From: Cryobacterium cryoconiti
Lineage (GTDB): Bacteria > Actinomycetota > Actinomycetes > Actinomycetales > Microbacteriaceae
Length of the DNA stretch: 64,000 bases
Direction: 5' to 3'
NCBI RefSeq assembly: GCF_004403065.1
Contig: NZ_SOHA01000034.1
Location: forward strand, 62,001 to 126,000
The notes below the pieces were generated by a model that saw only the letters and a program-made list of their open reading frames with translations, was not told where the DNA came from and made no database searches. Made by a program: the position numbers and the translations under genes. Every line of letters begins with the position of its first letter. The first letter of the stretch is position 1. Positions 1 to 7,917 of this stretch are shown here, piece after piece.

Positions 1-344
1 GACTCTTTCGTCGGATCCAGAGTGAAGGCGTCAGTGTGCAATCGCAGTTGCGGCTGCTGACGAGCGAGACCGATCCCGTGGCGCTCGCCGAGGCGATCCC
101 GGTGGCGGGCCGCCGCGTCGACCGGGTGACCGGGCTGGTGCGCCGTCTCCGCTCCGCGGTCTCCGCCGGCCTCGGGAACCTCACCGATGACAGCCTGACG
201 ACGCTGCACTCTGATGTCGAGCATGAGGTTGCAGCACTCCGAGCCGGAGTCGAGGAGTTGCGCTCCCTCAACGGCCGCGACGATTCACCCCCGGCGCGTC
301 GGCCCGTCCCCGTGCACCACCTCAGTAGGAAGAGTGAATCATGA
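1..344 (+). CDS. C-terminal part of an unidentified protein encoded upstream of pspA
   Basis: The reading frame is open from base 3, so this is probably the 3' end of a longer gene. An internal GTG at base 36 could instead start a 102-residue protein. The visible part is rich in Leu, Ala, Arg and Glu and looks alpha-helical, with a coiled-coil-like stretch around residues 60-78, then a Pro/Arg-rich tail. Its stop codon overlaps the start of the PspA gene by four bases (ATGA), so the two are translationally coupled and the product probably works with PspA. I do not recognise the family. Confidence 0.6.
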   Translation, partial: LFRRIQSEGVSVQSQLRLLTSETDPVALAEAIPVAGRRVDRVTGLVRRLRSAVSAGLGNLTDDSLTTLHSDVEHEVAALRAGVEELRSLNGRDDSPPARRPVPVHHLSRKSES

Positions 345-1123
345 GCCTCACCTCGCGGCTGCGGGTCATCCTCCGCAGCAAGTCCAACCGCGCTCTAACC
401 CGGATGGAGGACCCTCGCGAGGCGCTTGACGACAGTTATGAGCAGCAGGTGCGGATGCTCCAGCAGGTGCGCCAGGGCCTGGCCGAGGTTGCCACGGCGA
501 AGAAGCGGATCGAACTGCAGGGGCAGGATATGGGTGGTCGCTACCAGCGGCTGGCCGACCAGGCCCAGGAAGCGCTCAACCAGGGCAGGGAAGACCTGGC
601 CCGCACGGCGCTGGAACGCCGCTCGCTCCTCGAGGGCCAGGTGGCCGGGATCCGGGAGCAGTACCTGGCATTGGCACAGCAGCAGGCGCAACTGCAGGAC
701 AACGAGCGCCGTCTCGCCGAACGGATCGCCGCCTTCCGCACAGAGAAGGAAACGATGAAGGCCACCTACGCCGCCTCTGAGGCGCGGGTGAAGGCCAACG
801 AGGCCGCGGCCGGGCTCGGCTCCGAGATGACCGACGCCGGTGCCGGCCTGGATCGGGCCAGGGACAGGGTCGCCCAGATGCAGGCCCGCGCTGCCGCCAC
901 CGACGAGTTGCTCTCCAGCGGCGCTCTGAACGATGCCACGGCACCGCCCGACGCGGACCTTGAACGGCAGCTATCGGCCGGTGCGACGAAAGCGGATGTC
1001 GACCGCCAGCTTCACGCACTGAAGGAGGCCCGTGCCGCCGCCGGGGATCGCACCCCGGGCACCCACGCCCGGGGAGGAAGCGACGGCTGGCTGAGCATCG
1101 GCGAGACCCCGACCACCCCCTAG
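341..1123 (+). CDS. pspA: PspA/IM30 family envelope-stress protein
   Basis: This 260-residue protein has the PspA/IM30 pattern: a short amphipathic N-terminal segment (residues 1-20), then long, almost unbroken heptad-like helices rich in Glu, Arg, Gln and Ala to about residue 190, and a looser Gly/Thr/Pro-rich tail. The family binds stressed membrane inner leaflets, oligomerises and limits proton leakage. The start has a good ribosome site (AGGAAG) and overlaps the upstream stop. No clgR-type regulator is visible, so control cannot be read from this window. The family call is firm; the exact role in this lineage is inferred. Confidence 0.9.
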   Translation: MSLTSRLRVILRSKSNRALTRMEDPREALDDSYEQQVRMLQQVRQGLAEVATAKKRIELQGQDMGGRYQRLADQAQEALNQGREDLARTALERRSLLEGQVAGIREQYLALAQQQAQLQDNERRLAERIAAFRTEKETMKATYAASEARVKANEAAAGLGSEMTDAGAGLDRARDRVAQMQARAAATDELLSSGALNDATAPPDADLERQLSAGATKADVDRQLHALKEARAAAGDRTPGTHARGGSDGWLSIGETPTTP

Positions 1124-1129
1124 CCCCAG

Positions 1130-1145
1130 CCCCGCACGGTCGGGG
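1130..1145. terminator. small hairpin between convergent genes
   Basis: CCCCG and CGGGG arms around a six-base loop lie just after the pspA stop, between convergent pspA and the YhgE-family gene. There is no T tract, so termination is only inferred from position. Confidence 0.3.
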
Positions 1146-1167
1146 TGAGGCGTTCGGGGCGCAGCAC

Positions 1168-3084
1168 TCAGCCGCGCACCTGCGCCAGCCCGAAGGAGCG
1201 GGCGCCGCGCCGCCTCGCGACGGTCGCGTAGGAGGCGAGCACGCTCACCAGCGCGAAGATCACCAGGATGGCCGCGGGCCCTCCGGCGCCGCCGGCGCTG
1301 CCGGAGACGATGGCCTGCATGCCCTCCACGGCCCAGGTCAGCGGCAGGTACGGGCTGATCAGCTGGAACGGCGCGGACACCAGCTCGATCGGGTAGAGCC
1401 CGCCCACCGCCGTGAGCTGCAATGCGAGCAGCACCAGGGAGACCACGATGCCGACCCGGCCGAAGGCGGCCGTGAGGAAGTGGTGCACCGCCGCGAACAC
1501 GAAGGCGAGGAACACCGCGAAGGCCAGCGTGGCCGGCAGCAGCGACCACGCCACCCCCAGGGTGCTGTGCAGCAGCAGGACCACGACCGCGGCCTGGGCG
1601 GCGGCGATTCCGAACGCGCGACCGAGACTGCGCACTACGAGGCCGCCAGTGGACGCGGTCGATGCCAGGGCGATGGCGGACAGCGGCTTCATGACCAGGA
1701 AGATGGCCAGTGCACCGATCCAGAGCCCGATCGGCACGAAGACCATCCCGATCACCGGGCCGATCGACGCGAACGCGTTGTCACGCTCCGCGCTGATGCC
1801 CACGGGTTCGGAGACCACCGCCGAGGTCAGGGCCGGGTCGGTGTCGGTGAGCGGGGCCGCACCGTCGGCGCCCTCCTGCAGACCGCTGGCCAGGTCGGCC
1901 GCACCCGTTTCGAGCTGGCGGGCGCCCGCGGCGGCATCCGTTGTCCCGGTGGCCAGCTGCGAGAGGCCGGTGGAGATTCCCGCGACCCCGGTGGCGAGGT
2001 CGCCGGCCCCGCCGCGCAGCTCGCCGCCGCCGGCCGCGAGCAGGCTCGCACCGGTCGCGCTCTGAGACACACCGTCGAGCACGCCCTGGATGCCGGGACC
2101 GGCCTGGCTGATGCCGGGGCTCTGCGCCGCGAGCGCGTCCAGTCCGCCCTGAAGGCGCAGCAGGGCCGGCGCGTAGTCGGCGACCCGGGGGTCGTTCTGC
2201 ATGGCGGCGTTGAGCTGCCGGAACCCGTCGGCGCTGGCCTGCACCCCGGCGGCGTAGGCCGGCAGACCGGTGGCGAGCGGGGCCAGCCCGGCCGCACCCG
2301 TGTTCAGCTGGGTCAGGCCGTCGCTGAGGCCCGTGACGCCCTGCGTGTACTCGGTCACGCCGGAGGAGAATGTGGCGGCGCCGGTCGCGGCCGTCGAGGC
2401 CCCGGTGGCCGCGGCGGCCGTGCCGCCGGCCAGCGAATCCAGTCCGGTGGCCACGCCGGAGACCCCGGTCGAAACCTGAGCGGCGCCATCCGCCGCCTGG
2501 GTCAGGGACTCCCCCAGCACGGCCAGGTTCGTGTACAGCCCGTTGAGGTACTGCGACGTGATCTCACGGCCGAAGACACCCGACATGGCCGTGCCCACCG
2601 ACTGCGCCACCGATCCGGCCAGGAACGAGTGCGCGTCATCGGTGCGGATGTCCAGATCCGCCTGCACGGGCGCGGCGCCGCCCAGCGAGGTCACCGATGA
2701 GGAGAAGTCTGCCGGGATCGTGAGAACGGCGTAGGCCTCGCCGGAGGCCAGGGCGGCCGCGGCATCCGTGGTGTTGGAGATCGTCCAGTCGAAACCGGTG
2801 GCCTCGGATCCGTCACCGGAGGGCTTGGTGAGCTCGGTCACCAGCAGTCGCCCGGCGAGCACCGGTTGCTCGGTGCCGTCGGGGAGGGTTGTGGTGACGA
2901 TTTCGTCGTTGTTGACGACGATCGCCGGCAGGGTGTCCACGCGCTGGTCAGCGGTCGCCAAGGCGCCGGCGAAGAGGCCGGCCACCGCGAGCGGCACCAC
3001 GATCAGACCGGCCAGGAGAGCCCCGAAGGTCCATCGGCGCTCCCCGGGCGTGCGGCTGAAGAGTTTCTCGAGCCTGGTGCTCAT
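1168..3084 (-). CDS. YhgE/Pip family membrane protein
   Basis: The 638-residue protein has one N-terminal membrane segment (about 20-42), a long extracytoplasmic region, and five or six C-terminal membrane segments (about 430-630) with an ABC-2-permease-like character. Residues about 195-400 carry short Ala-Thr-Gly-rich repeats (LATG/AATG-like motifs at roughly heptad spacing), typical of the X-X-G heptad region of YhgE/Pip proteins, which predicts a long rod. Relatives include the phage infection protein Pip and ESX/YukD-associated YhgE. It overlaps the upstream MMPL gene by four bases, so the two are co-translated and probably form one export complex under the TetR regulator. Confidence 0.85.
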   Translation of the reverse strand: MSTRLEKLFSRTPGERRWTFGALLAGLIVVPLAVAGLFAGALATADQRVDTLPAIVVNNDEIVTTTLPDGTEQPVLAGRLLVTELTKPSGDGSEATGFDWTISNTTDAAAALASGEAYAVLTIPADFSSSVTSLGGAAPVQADLDIRTDDAHSFLAGSVAQSVGTAMSGVFGREITSQYLNGLYTNLAVLGESLTQAADGAAQVSTGVSGVATGLDSLAGGTAAAATGASTAATGAATFSSGVTEYTQGVTGLSDGLTQLNTGAAGLAPLATGLPAYAAGVQASADGFRQLNAAMQNDPRVADYAPALLRLQGGLDALAAQSPGISQAGPGIQGVLDGVSQSATGASLLAAGGGELRGGAGDLATGVAGISTGLSQLATGTTDAAAGARQLETGAADLASGLQEGADGAAPLTDTDPALTSAVVSEPVGISAERDNAFASIGPVIGMVFVPIGLWIGALAIFLVMKPLSAIALASTASTGGLVVRSLGRAFGIAAAQAAVVVLLLHSTLGVAWSLLPATLAFAVFLAFVFAAVHHFLTAAFGRVGIVVSLVLLALQLTAVGGLYPIELVSAPFQLISPYLPLTWAVEGMQAIVSGSAGGAGGPAAILVIFALVSVLASYATVARRRGARSFGLAQVRG

Positions 3085-6011
3085 CGCTGCAGGGCCTTTC
3101 GGTCAGAAGGGGCTCCGTCGAGGGAGCGTCGGTCACGGGAGTCGAGGTGGAGGGTCTGCACGGGCCGGTCACCGCGGTAGGCCGGTGCGGTATCCGGGAA
3201 GGACGCTGCGCCGAGGATCAGGGTGGTCGATGCCGGGGCGAGGGTCGCCAGCACCTGCGCGAGGTCGCGCCCCGTCGGGTCGACGGGCAACCCCTCGCCC
3301 AGGTCGACGATGACGACGCCCGGGTTCTCGGTGAGCGCCGCAGCCACGAGCACGGCGGCGCGATCGAGGGCGGAGAGCGACGACACGGTCGTGCCGGACC
3401 GGATCGGGCTGGTCGCCGGAGCGGCCCGGCCGCTGCCGACCGCCACATTCAGGCGTCCGACCCACCCGGAGAGCAAGGAACGACGGGACGCAGCCCGGTA
3501 CCACGGATGCGCCAGGTCCAGCCGTTCGGCCAGCAACTCCCCCACGGTCAGGCCGTTGTCCCGGCTGTCGCCCACGTCGGCGAGCGCCACCATCCGGAGG
3601 GCGCGAGCGCGTTCGGACGGCAGCGGTGCACCCTGCACCTGGAGGCGGCCGAACACCGGGTCAAGCCGGCCGGCCAGTGTGGCGGCGATGACGCGGCGGT
3701 GCGTGGCGGAGCCGGTCATCAGGACGACCGTGCCGGAATCGATGGCGAGGTCGAGCGGTCCGAACGGGCTCTCCGGCAGACCGAAGACGGTCCCCTCTGC
3801 CGTGATGGCGTGCGTCTGGCCGGTGGCCCACTCCTTGTCGGCCAGGTGCTGGCGCAGACCCTCACCCTCGATGTCGACGTTGGGCAGGATGCGGGAGAGC
3901 CATCGCGGCAACCACCAGGCGGCGTCGCCGGCGAGAGCCATTGCGGCCGGGACCAGCGTCATCCGCACCAGGAACGCGTCGAGGAAGACTCCGACGGCGA
4001 GGGCGAATGCGATGCCCTTGATCGCCCCGGTGCCCTCGGGCACGAAGGCGAAGAAGACGAAGAACATGATCAGGGCCGCGGCCGTCACCACCCGGGCGGC
4101 GTGGGAGAACCCGTGCACGACGGATTCGCGGGCCAGGCCGGTCTTCACGAACTCCTCCCTCATGCCGGAGACGAGGAACACCTCGTAGTCCATCGCGAGG
4201 CCGAAGAGCACGGCCATCAGCAGGATGGGCAGGAAGCTCAGGATCGGCCCGGGGGTCTCGACCCCGAGCAGGTCGGAGAACCAGCCCCACTGGAAGATCA
4301 TCACGGTCGCACCGATCGATGCGGCCACCGACAAAAGGAAGCCGAGGGCCGCCTTGATCGGCACGAAGATCGAGCGGAACACCATGGTCAGCAGGATGAT
4401 CGAGAGCCCCACCACGATCAGCGCGAATGGCACGAGCGCGTTGCTGAGTCGGTTGGAGATGTCGATCCCCACCGCGGTCGCGCCGGTCACGGCTATGGGG
4501 GTGCCCAGGTCGTCGTCGATCGAGGGTGCGAGATCTCGGATGGCCTGCACGAGAGCCTTGGTCTCGGGCGCATTCGGCGCGCTTTCCGGCATGACCTGGA
4601 TGATGGCGGTGTCGACGGTCGGGTTCGGTGTTCCCTTGCCGACGAACGCGACGTCGGGAAGGGTTCGCAGTTCCGCGCCGATGGTGTCGAGGTCGGCGAA
4701 GATATCCGTTGTCTGGGTGATGTCGACGACGACGATGAGCGGACCGTTGTACCCAGGCCCGAAGCCCTCTTCGAGCATGGTGAACGCCTCCCGCTGCGTC
4801 GACCCGGCCGGCTCGGACGCCCCGTCGGGCAGGTTCAGGTCGAGGCTGAGCGCCGGGATCGCCAGAGTGCCGAGCACTCCCACCACCAGGAGAACGGCCA
4901 CGATCGGCGCCCGGAGTACAAGATTCACCCAGCGGTGGCCGAGCGTGGGCCGGCCGGTGTCGGGTCGGGTGGCGCGGCGGTGCGCGCGACTGCCTGCCTT
5001 GGGGGTGAGGCGCCCCTTGGCCAGTCCGAGAACGGCGGGGAGTAGTGTGACGGCCACGAAGATCGAGATCAGCACGGCGAAGGCGGCCCCGAGCCCCATC
5101 ACGCTGAGGAACGGGATTCCGACCACGAGCAGCCCGAGCAGGGCGATGATCACGGTGATCCCGGCGAAGACGACGGCGCTGCCCGCGGTGGCCACGGCCG
5201 TGGCCGCCGAGTCGTGCGGTTCGACGCCGTTGGCGAGCTGCGTTCGGTGCCGCGACAGGATGAAGAGCGCGTAGTCGATGCCGACGGCGAGGCCGAGCAT
5301 CAGGGCGAGCATGGGCGCCGTGCTGGAGACGGGCACGAAGGCGGAGATCACGGTGATGCCGCCGATGGCAACCCCCACCCCGATCAGGGCCATCAGCAGC
5401 GGCATCCCGGCGGACACGAGCGAGCCGAAGGTGATCAGCAGAACCACGCCGGCAAAAATCAGGCCGAGCACCTCGGAAACGGTGATGCCGAAGGTGTTGT
5501 CCGCGAACACCTGGCCGCCGAAGGCGACCTTCAGGCCCGCGCCCTCGGCGATCTCCCGGGTCCCGGTCACATCGTCGAGGGTCTCCGCGGTGACGTCGGT
5601 CGACAGGCCCGACAGCTGCACCTGGCTGAACGCGCTCTCCGTGTCGTCTGAGATGGCGCCTGAGGCGTATTCGTCGAAGGGTGTCAGCACCGAGTCGACG
5701 CCGGCAACATCCGCCAGCTCGGCGGCCATGTCGACGATGGCCGTGCGGTAGGGCTCGTCGTTGACGGATGCCCCGTCCGGCGCCGTGTAGACGACCTGCA
5801 CCGCAGCGCCCGCCGCCTGGGGGAACACCTCCCCGAGCTTGTCGATGGAGTCCTGTGATTCCGTGCCGGGAATCGCGTAGGACTCCTGGGTCTGGCCGCC
5901 GAGCGCGACCCCGACGCCGAGGATCCCGACCAGCAGTAGCGCCCAGATGCCGATCACCAGGCCCGCGCGGCGGTAGGCGAAGTGGCCGATTCGGTAGAGG
6001 AGGGTTGCCAT
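3081..6011 (-). CDS. MMPL/RND family exporter fused to a degenerate ABC-ATPase-like domain
   Basis: Residues 1-700 are a standard MMPL pump: two halves, each one membrane helix, a large extracytoplasmic loop and five more helices, with the RND proton-relay motifs GIDYALF (near 244) and AMDYEVF (near 605). Residues about 735-976 are extra. Their order of motifs follows an ABC ATPase: a strand-glycine-loop segment near 757-775 (LMTGSATHRR where GxxGxGKS/T is expected), SSLSALDRA near 876 at the signature position, and GVVIVDLGEG near 896 at the Walker B position. The P-loop lysine and the Walker B DE pair are missing, so ATP hydrolysis is unlikely. MMPL pumps move lipids, drugs or small molecules using the proton gradient. 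The gene lies five bases after the TetR gene and overlaps the YhgE gene. Confidence 0.88.
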   Translation of the reverse strand: MATLLYRIGHFAYRRAGLVIGIWALLLVGILGVGVALGGQTQESYAIPGTESQDSIDKLGEVFPQAAGAAVQVVYTAPDGASVNDEPYRTAIVDMAAELADVAGVDSVLTPFDEYASGAISDDTESAFSQVQLSGLSTDVTAETLDDVTGTREIAEGAGLKVAFGGQVFADNTFGITVSEVLGLIFAGVVLLITFGSLVSAGMPLLMALIGVGVAIGGITVISAFVPVSSTAPMLALMLGLAVGIDYALFILSRHRTQLANGVEPHDSAATAVATAGSAVVFAGITVIIALLGLLVVGIPFLSVMGLGAAFAVLISIFVAVTLLPAVLGLAKGRLTPKAGSRAHRRATRPDTGRPTLGHRWVNLVLRAPIVAVLLVVGVLGTLAIPALSLDLNLPDGASEPAGSTQREAFTMLEEGFGPGYNGPLIVVVDITQTTDIFADLDTIGAELRTLPDVAFVGKGTPNPTVDTAIIQVMPESAPNAPETKALVQAIRDLAPSIDDDLGTPIAVTGATAVGIDISNRLSNALVPFALIVVGLSIILLTMVFRSIFVPIKAALGFLLSVAASIGATVMIFQWGWFSDLLGVETPGPILSFLPILLMAVLFGLAMDYEVFLVSGMREEFVKTGLARESVVHGFSHAARVVTAAALIMFFVFFAFVPEGTGAIKGIAFALAVGVFLDAFLVRMTLVPAAMALAGDAAWWLPRWLSRILPNVDIEGEGLRQHLADKEWATGQTHAITAEGTVFGLPESPFGPLDLAIDSGTVVLMTGSATHRRVIAATLAGRLDPVFGRLQVQGAPLPSERARALRMVALADVGDSRDNGLTVGELLAERLDLAHPWYRAASRRSLLSGWVGRLNVAVGSGRAAPATSPIRSGTTVSSLSALDRAAVLVAAALTENPGVVIVDLGEGLPVDPTGRDLAQVLATLAPASTTLILGAASFPDTAPAYRGDRPVQTLHLDSRDRRSLDGAPSDRKALQR

Positions 6012-6016
6012 GGGTG

Positions 6017-6634
6017 CTACTTCCGGGACGGGGTGGTGCGAACGGTGACGGGGGCAAGCAATTCGGTGACGACGACCAGCAGGGCAGGTCGAATTTCGTC
6101 GGCCGGTGCGATCTCCTGGCCGAGGAACGTCATTCCGGCGACGAGTGTGTATGCGGCGCCGCCGAGGGCGATACCGAAACGGATGCGGTCCTCCGTGCTG
6201 GCCTCGCCGTGGCAGAGCGTGTCGGACAGACGTACGATCAGCACCCCCGCCCGGTCGATGACGGGAATGCCGCGCAGCGACTGGGACTGATTGATGAACG
6301 TGTGCAGCTCGAGTCGGAATTCGAGGATGAAGTCGATGAAGTCGTTGACGAATCGTCGTCGGCTCTCGACGGTTTCCGCTGTGGCCAGGAAGACCTCGAG
6401 AATGGCCTCGAGCCGGTCGATGGCCGGGGTCAGAACCTCTTCGAGCAGGGCTTCCTTGGAGGCGAAGTGGTAGAGCACGCTCGACTTCGAGTAGCCCGCC
6501 GCGTCGGCGATCTGCTGCAACGAGGTTCCGGCGAAGCCGACCGAGGCGAACTGTTCCAGCGCCGTGGCCCGCAGTTCGACGCTGGCACTCGGACGGGCGT
6601 TCGCGGGTGGGGGCACGGATGCGTCAGAAGTCAC
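6017..6634 (-). CDS. TetR/AcrR family transcriptional regulator of the MMPL-YhgE operon
   Basis: The 205-residue protein has a TetR helix-turn-helix at about residues 22-68 (TSLQQIADAAGYSKSSVLYH, then FASKEALL), followed by an all-helical ligand-binding domain. It uses a GTG start. It is first in the operon, followed after five bases by the MMPL pump. Two 16-bp palindromes lie 15-49 bases upstream of its start, so it probably represses its own operon and releases it when a pump substrate binds. The ligand is unknown. Confidence 0.9.
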   Translation of the reverse strand: MTSDASVPPPANARPSASVELRATALEQFASVGFAGTSLQQIADAAGYSKSSVLYHFASKEALLEEVLTPAIDRLEAILEVFLATAETVESRRRFVNDFIDFILEFRLELHTFINQSQSLRGIPVIDRAGVLIVRLSDTLCHGEASTEDRIRFGIALGGAAYTLVAGMTFLGQEIAPADEIRPALLVVVTELLAPVTVRTTPSRK

Positions 6635-6648
6635 CCGGCAAACGCTAG

Positions 6649-6683
6649 CTGACCGATCGGTCAGAGCCTGTCCGATCGGTCAG
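6649..6683. promoter_or_regulatory. Tandem TetR operators
   Basis: CTGACCGATCGGTCAG at 6649-6664 is a perfect 16-bp palindrome. CTGTCCGATCGGTCAG at 6668-6683 matches it at 15 of 16 positions. Their centres are 19 bp apart, close to two helical turns, which suits two TetR dimers on nearly the same face. The site sits between the regulator and the divergent small gene at 6743, so it may control both directions. Confidence 0.85.
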
Positions 6684-6742
6684 ATTGTCGGGGAATACGC
6701 AGCCAGGCGCTATCCGGGTTAGCGTAGGCACCGGAGGTCTAC

Positions 6743-6931
6743 ATGCGAAAGTTCGTTTTCAGCAGCGCAATGATCGGCGTTCTCGCCGGTGGATGGAACA
6801 TCCTGCACGCCACACGGACCGGTCCCCGTGACTGGCGCCTGGCGTTGATGTGGATCGGCTGGATGCTCAGCGCCGCCGTCGCCATCGGAACGGTCATTCA
6901 GGATGCCGACGACCGTCAGATCGAGACCTAA
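6743..6931 (+). CDS. small two-helix membrane protein
   Basis: This 62-residue protein has a strong ribosome site (GGAGG about 8 bases upstream). It has a first hydrophobic segment at residues 4-20, a charged loop (RTGPRDWR), a second membrane helix at about 33-52, and an acidic tail. I recognise no family. It is transcribed away from the TetR operon and starts 60 bases beyond the operators, so the TetR protein may also regulate it. Confidence 0.65.
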   Translation: MRKFVFSSAMIGVLAGGWNILHATRTGPRDWRLALMWIGWMLSAAVAIGTVIQDADDRQIET

Positions 6932-7023
6932 CTCGACTCTCGCCCGGCGTGTCAGCCGGGTTCGATGCTCGGGCAGCGACACACTGGGAAGTTCACGGGC
7001 ACGATTGCCGAAAGGGGCTCCGG

Positions 7024-7419
7024 ATGTTTGGTCGTCGACGTCGCGTCGTACCGGTCGCACCGGTCACTCCCCCGCCTGTTCCCGAGCTCAGCGATGCTCA
7101 GGTCTTTGAGCTCCTGCACACCCAGATCGCCCGACTGGTCGGCACGCAGGGTCAATGGACCCTCGTTCCCCGCAGCGCCGACGACACGGACGTGATCTTC
7201 CACGGTCTCAAGGCGCACCAGATCGCGTCGTCTCTGGCAGCAGTGCTGCGCGCCGAAACCTCTGTGCTGCGCGGCGAGGTCATCGCCGAACCCACGTCCC
7301 TGCCCTTCACTCCGGCCCCCATCTCTGTGTGGGCCGAACCGGAGATCGTCATGCCTGCAGTCACGCTGCCGCGCTTCTCCGCCGATTCTTCGAAGGGCCA
7401 CGCCCGGCTCGTCGCCTGA
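7024..7419 (+). CDS. hypothetical protein with helical core
   Basis: The start is the ATG after an AAAGGGG ribosome site, giving 131 residues. It begins with a basic run (MFGRRRR) and a Pro-rich stretch. A predicted mixed alpha/beta core spans about residues 25-95, and a low-complexity tail follows. There is no signal peptide or membrane segment. Repeat sequence begins soon after its stop. No function can be assigned. Confidence 0.6.
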   Translation: MFGRRRRVVPVAPVTPPPVPELSDAQVFELLHTQIARLVGTQGQWTLVPRSADDTDVIFHGLKAHQIASSLAAVLRAETSVLRGEVIAEPTSLPFTPAPISVWAEPEIVMPAVTLPRFSADSSKGHARLVA

Positions 7420-7471
7420 CCTCTGCCGCTCCCTCAACCCGGCGAGCCACCCTCCGGAGGTTCGCCTCCCC

Positions 7472-7899
7472 GGTGGTCGAGCCTGTCGAGACCCGGCGAG
7501 CCACCCGCCCGAGGCTCCCCTCCCCGGTGGTCGAGCCTGTCGAGACCCGGCGAGCCACCCGCCCGAGGCTCCCCTCCCCGGTGGTCGAGCCTGTCGAGAC
7601 CCGGCGCCGAACCCGCCCGAGGCTCCCACGACGGTGGTCGAGCCTGTCGAGACCCGGTGGTCGAGCCTGTCGAGACCCGGTGGTCGAGCCTGTCGAGACC
7701 CGGTGGTCGAGCCTGTCGAGACCCGGCAACCCGCCCTCCAGAGGCTCCCACGACGGTGGTCGAGCCTGTCGAGACCCGGGGCCTGTCGAGACCCGGGGAC
7801 CCACCCTCCAGAGACTCCCGCGACGGCGGTCGAGCCTGTCGAGACCCGGCAACCCGCCCTCCAGAGACTCCCGCGACGGTGGTCGAGCCTGTCGAGACC
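7472..7899 (+). repeat. Array of ten full and one partial 23-bp repeats downstream of the first DUF222-HNH gene
   Basis: The core is GGTCGAGCCTGTCGAGACC, usually preceded by GGT and followed by CGG. Full copies begin at 7472, 7526, 7580, 7633, 7656, 7679, 7702, 7755, 7825 and 7878; a half copy lies at 7781. The first three sit in a 54-bp unit, the next four are head to tail at exactly 23 bp, and the rest are spaced by a partly conserved GC-rich filler. All copies point the same way. The array fills the space between 7420 and the end of the HNH gene at 7918. The fillers are related to each other, so this is not a CRISPR. Confidence 0.95.
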
Positions 7900-7917
7900 A
7901 AGGACCAGGACCAGCCC

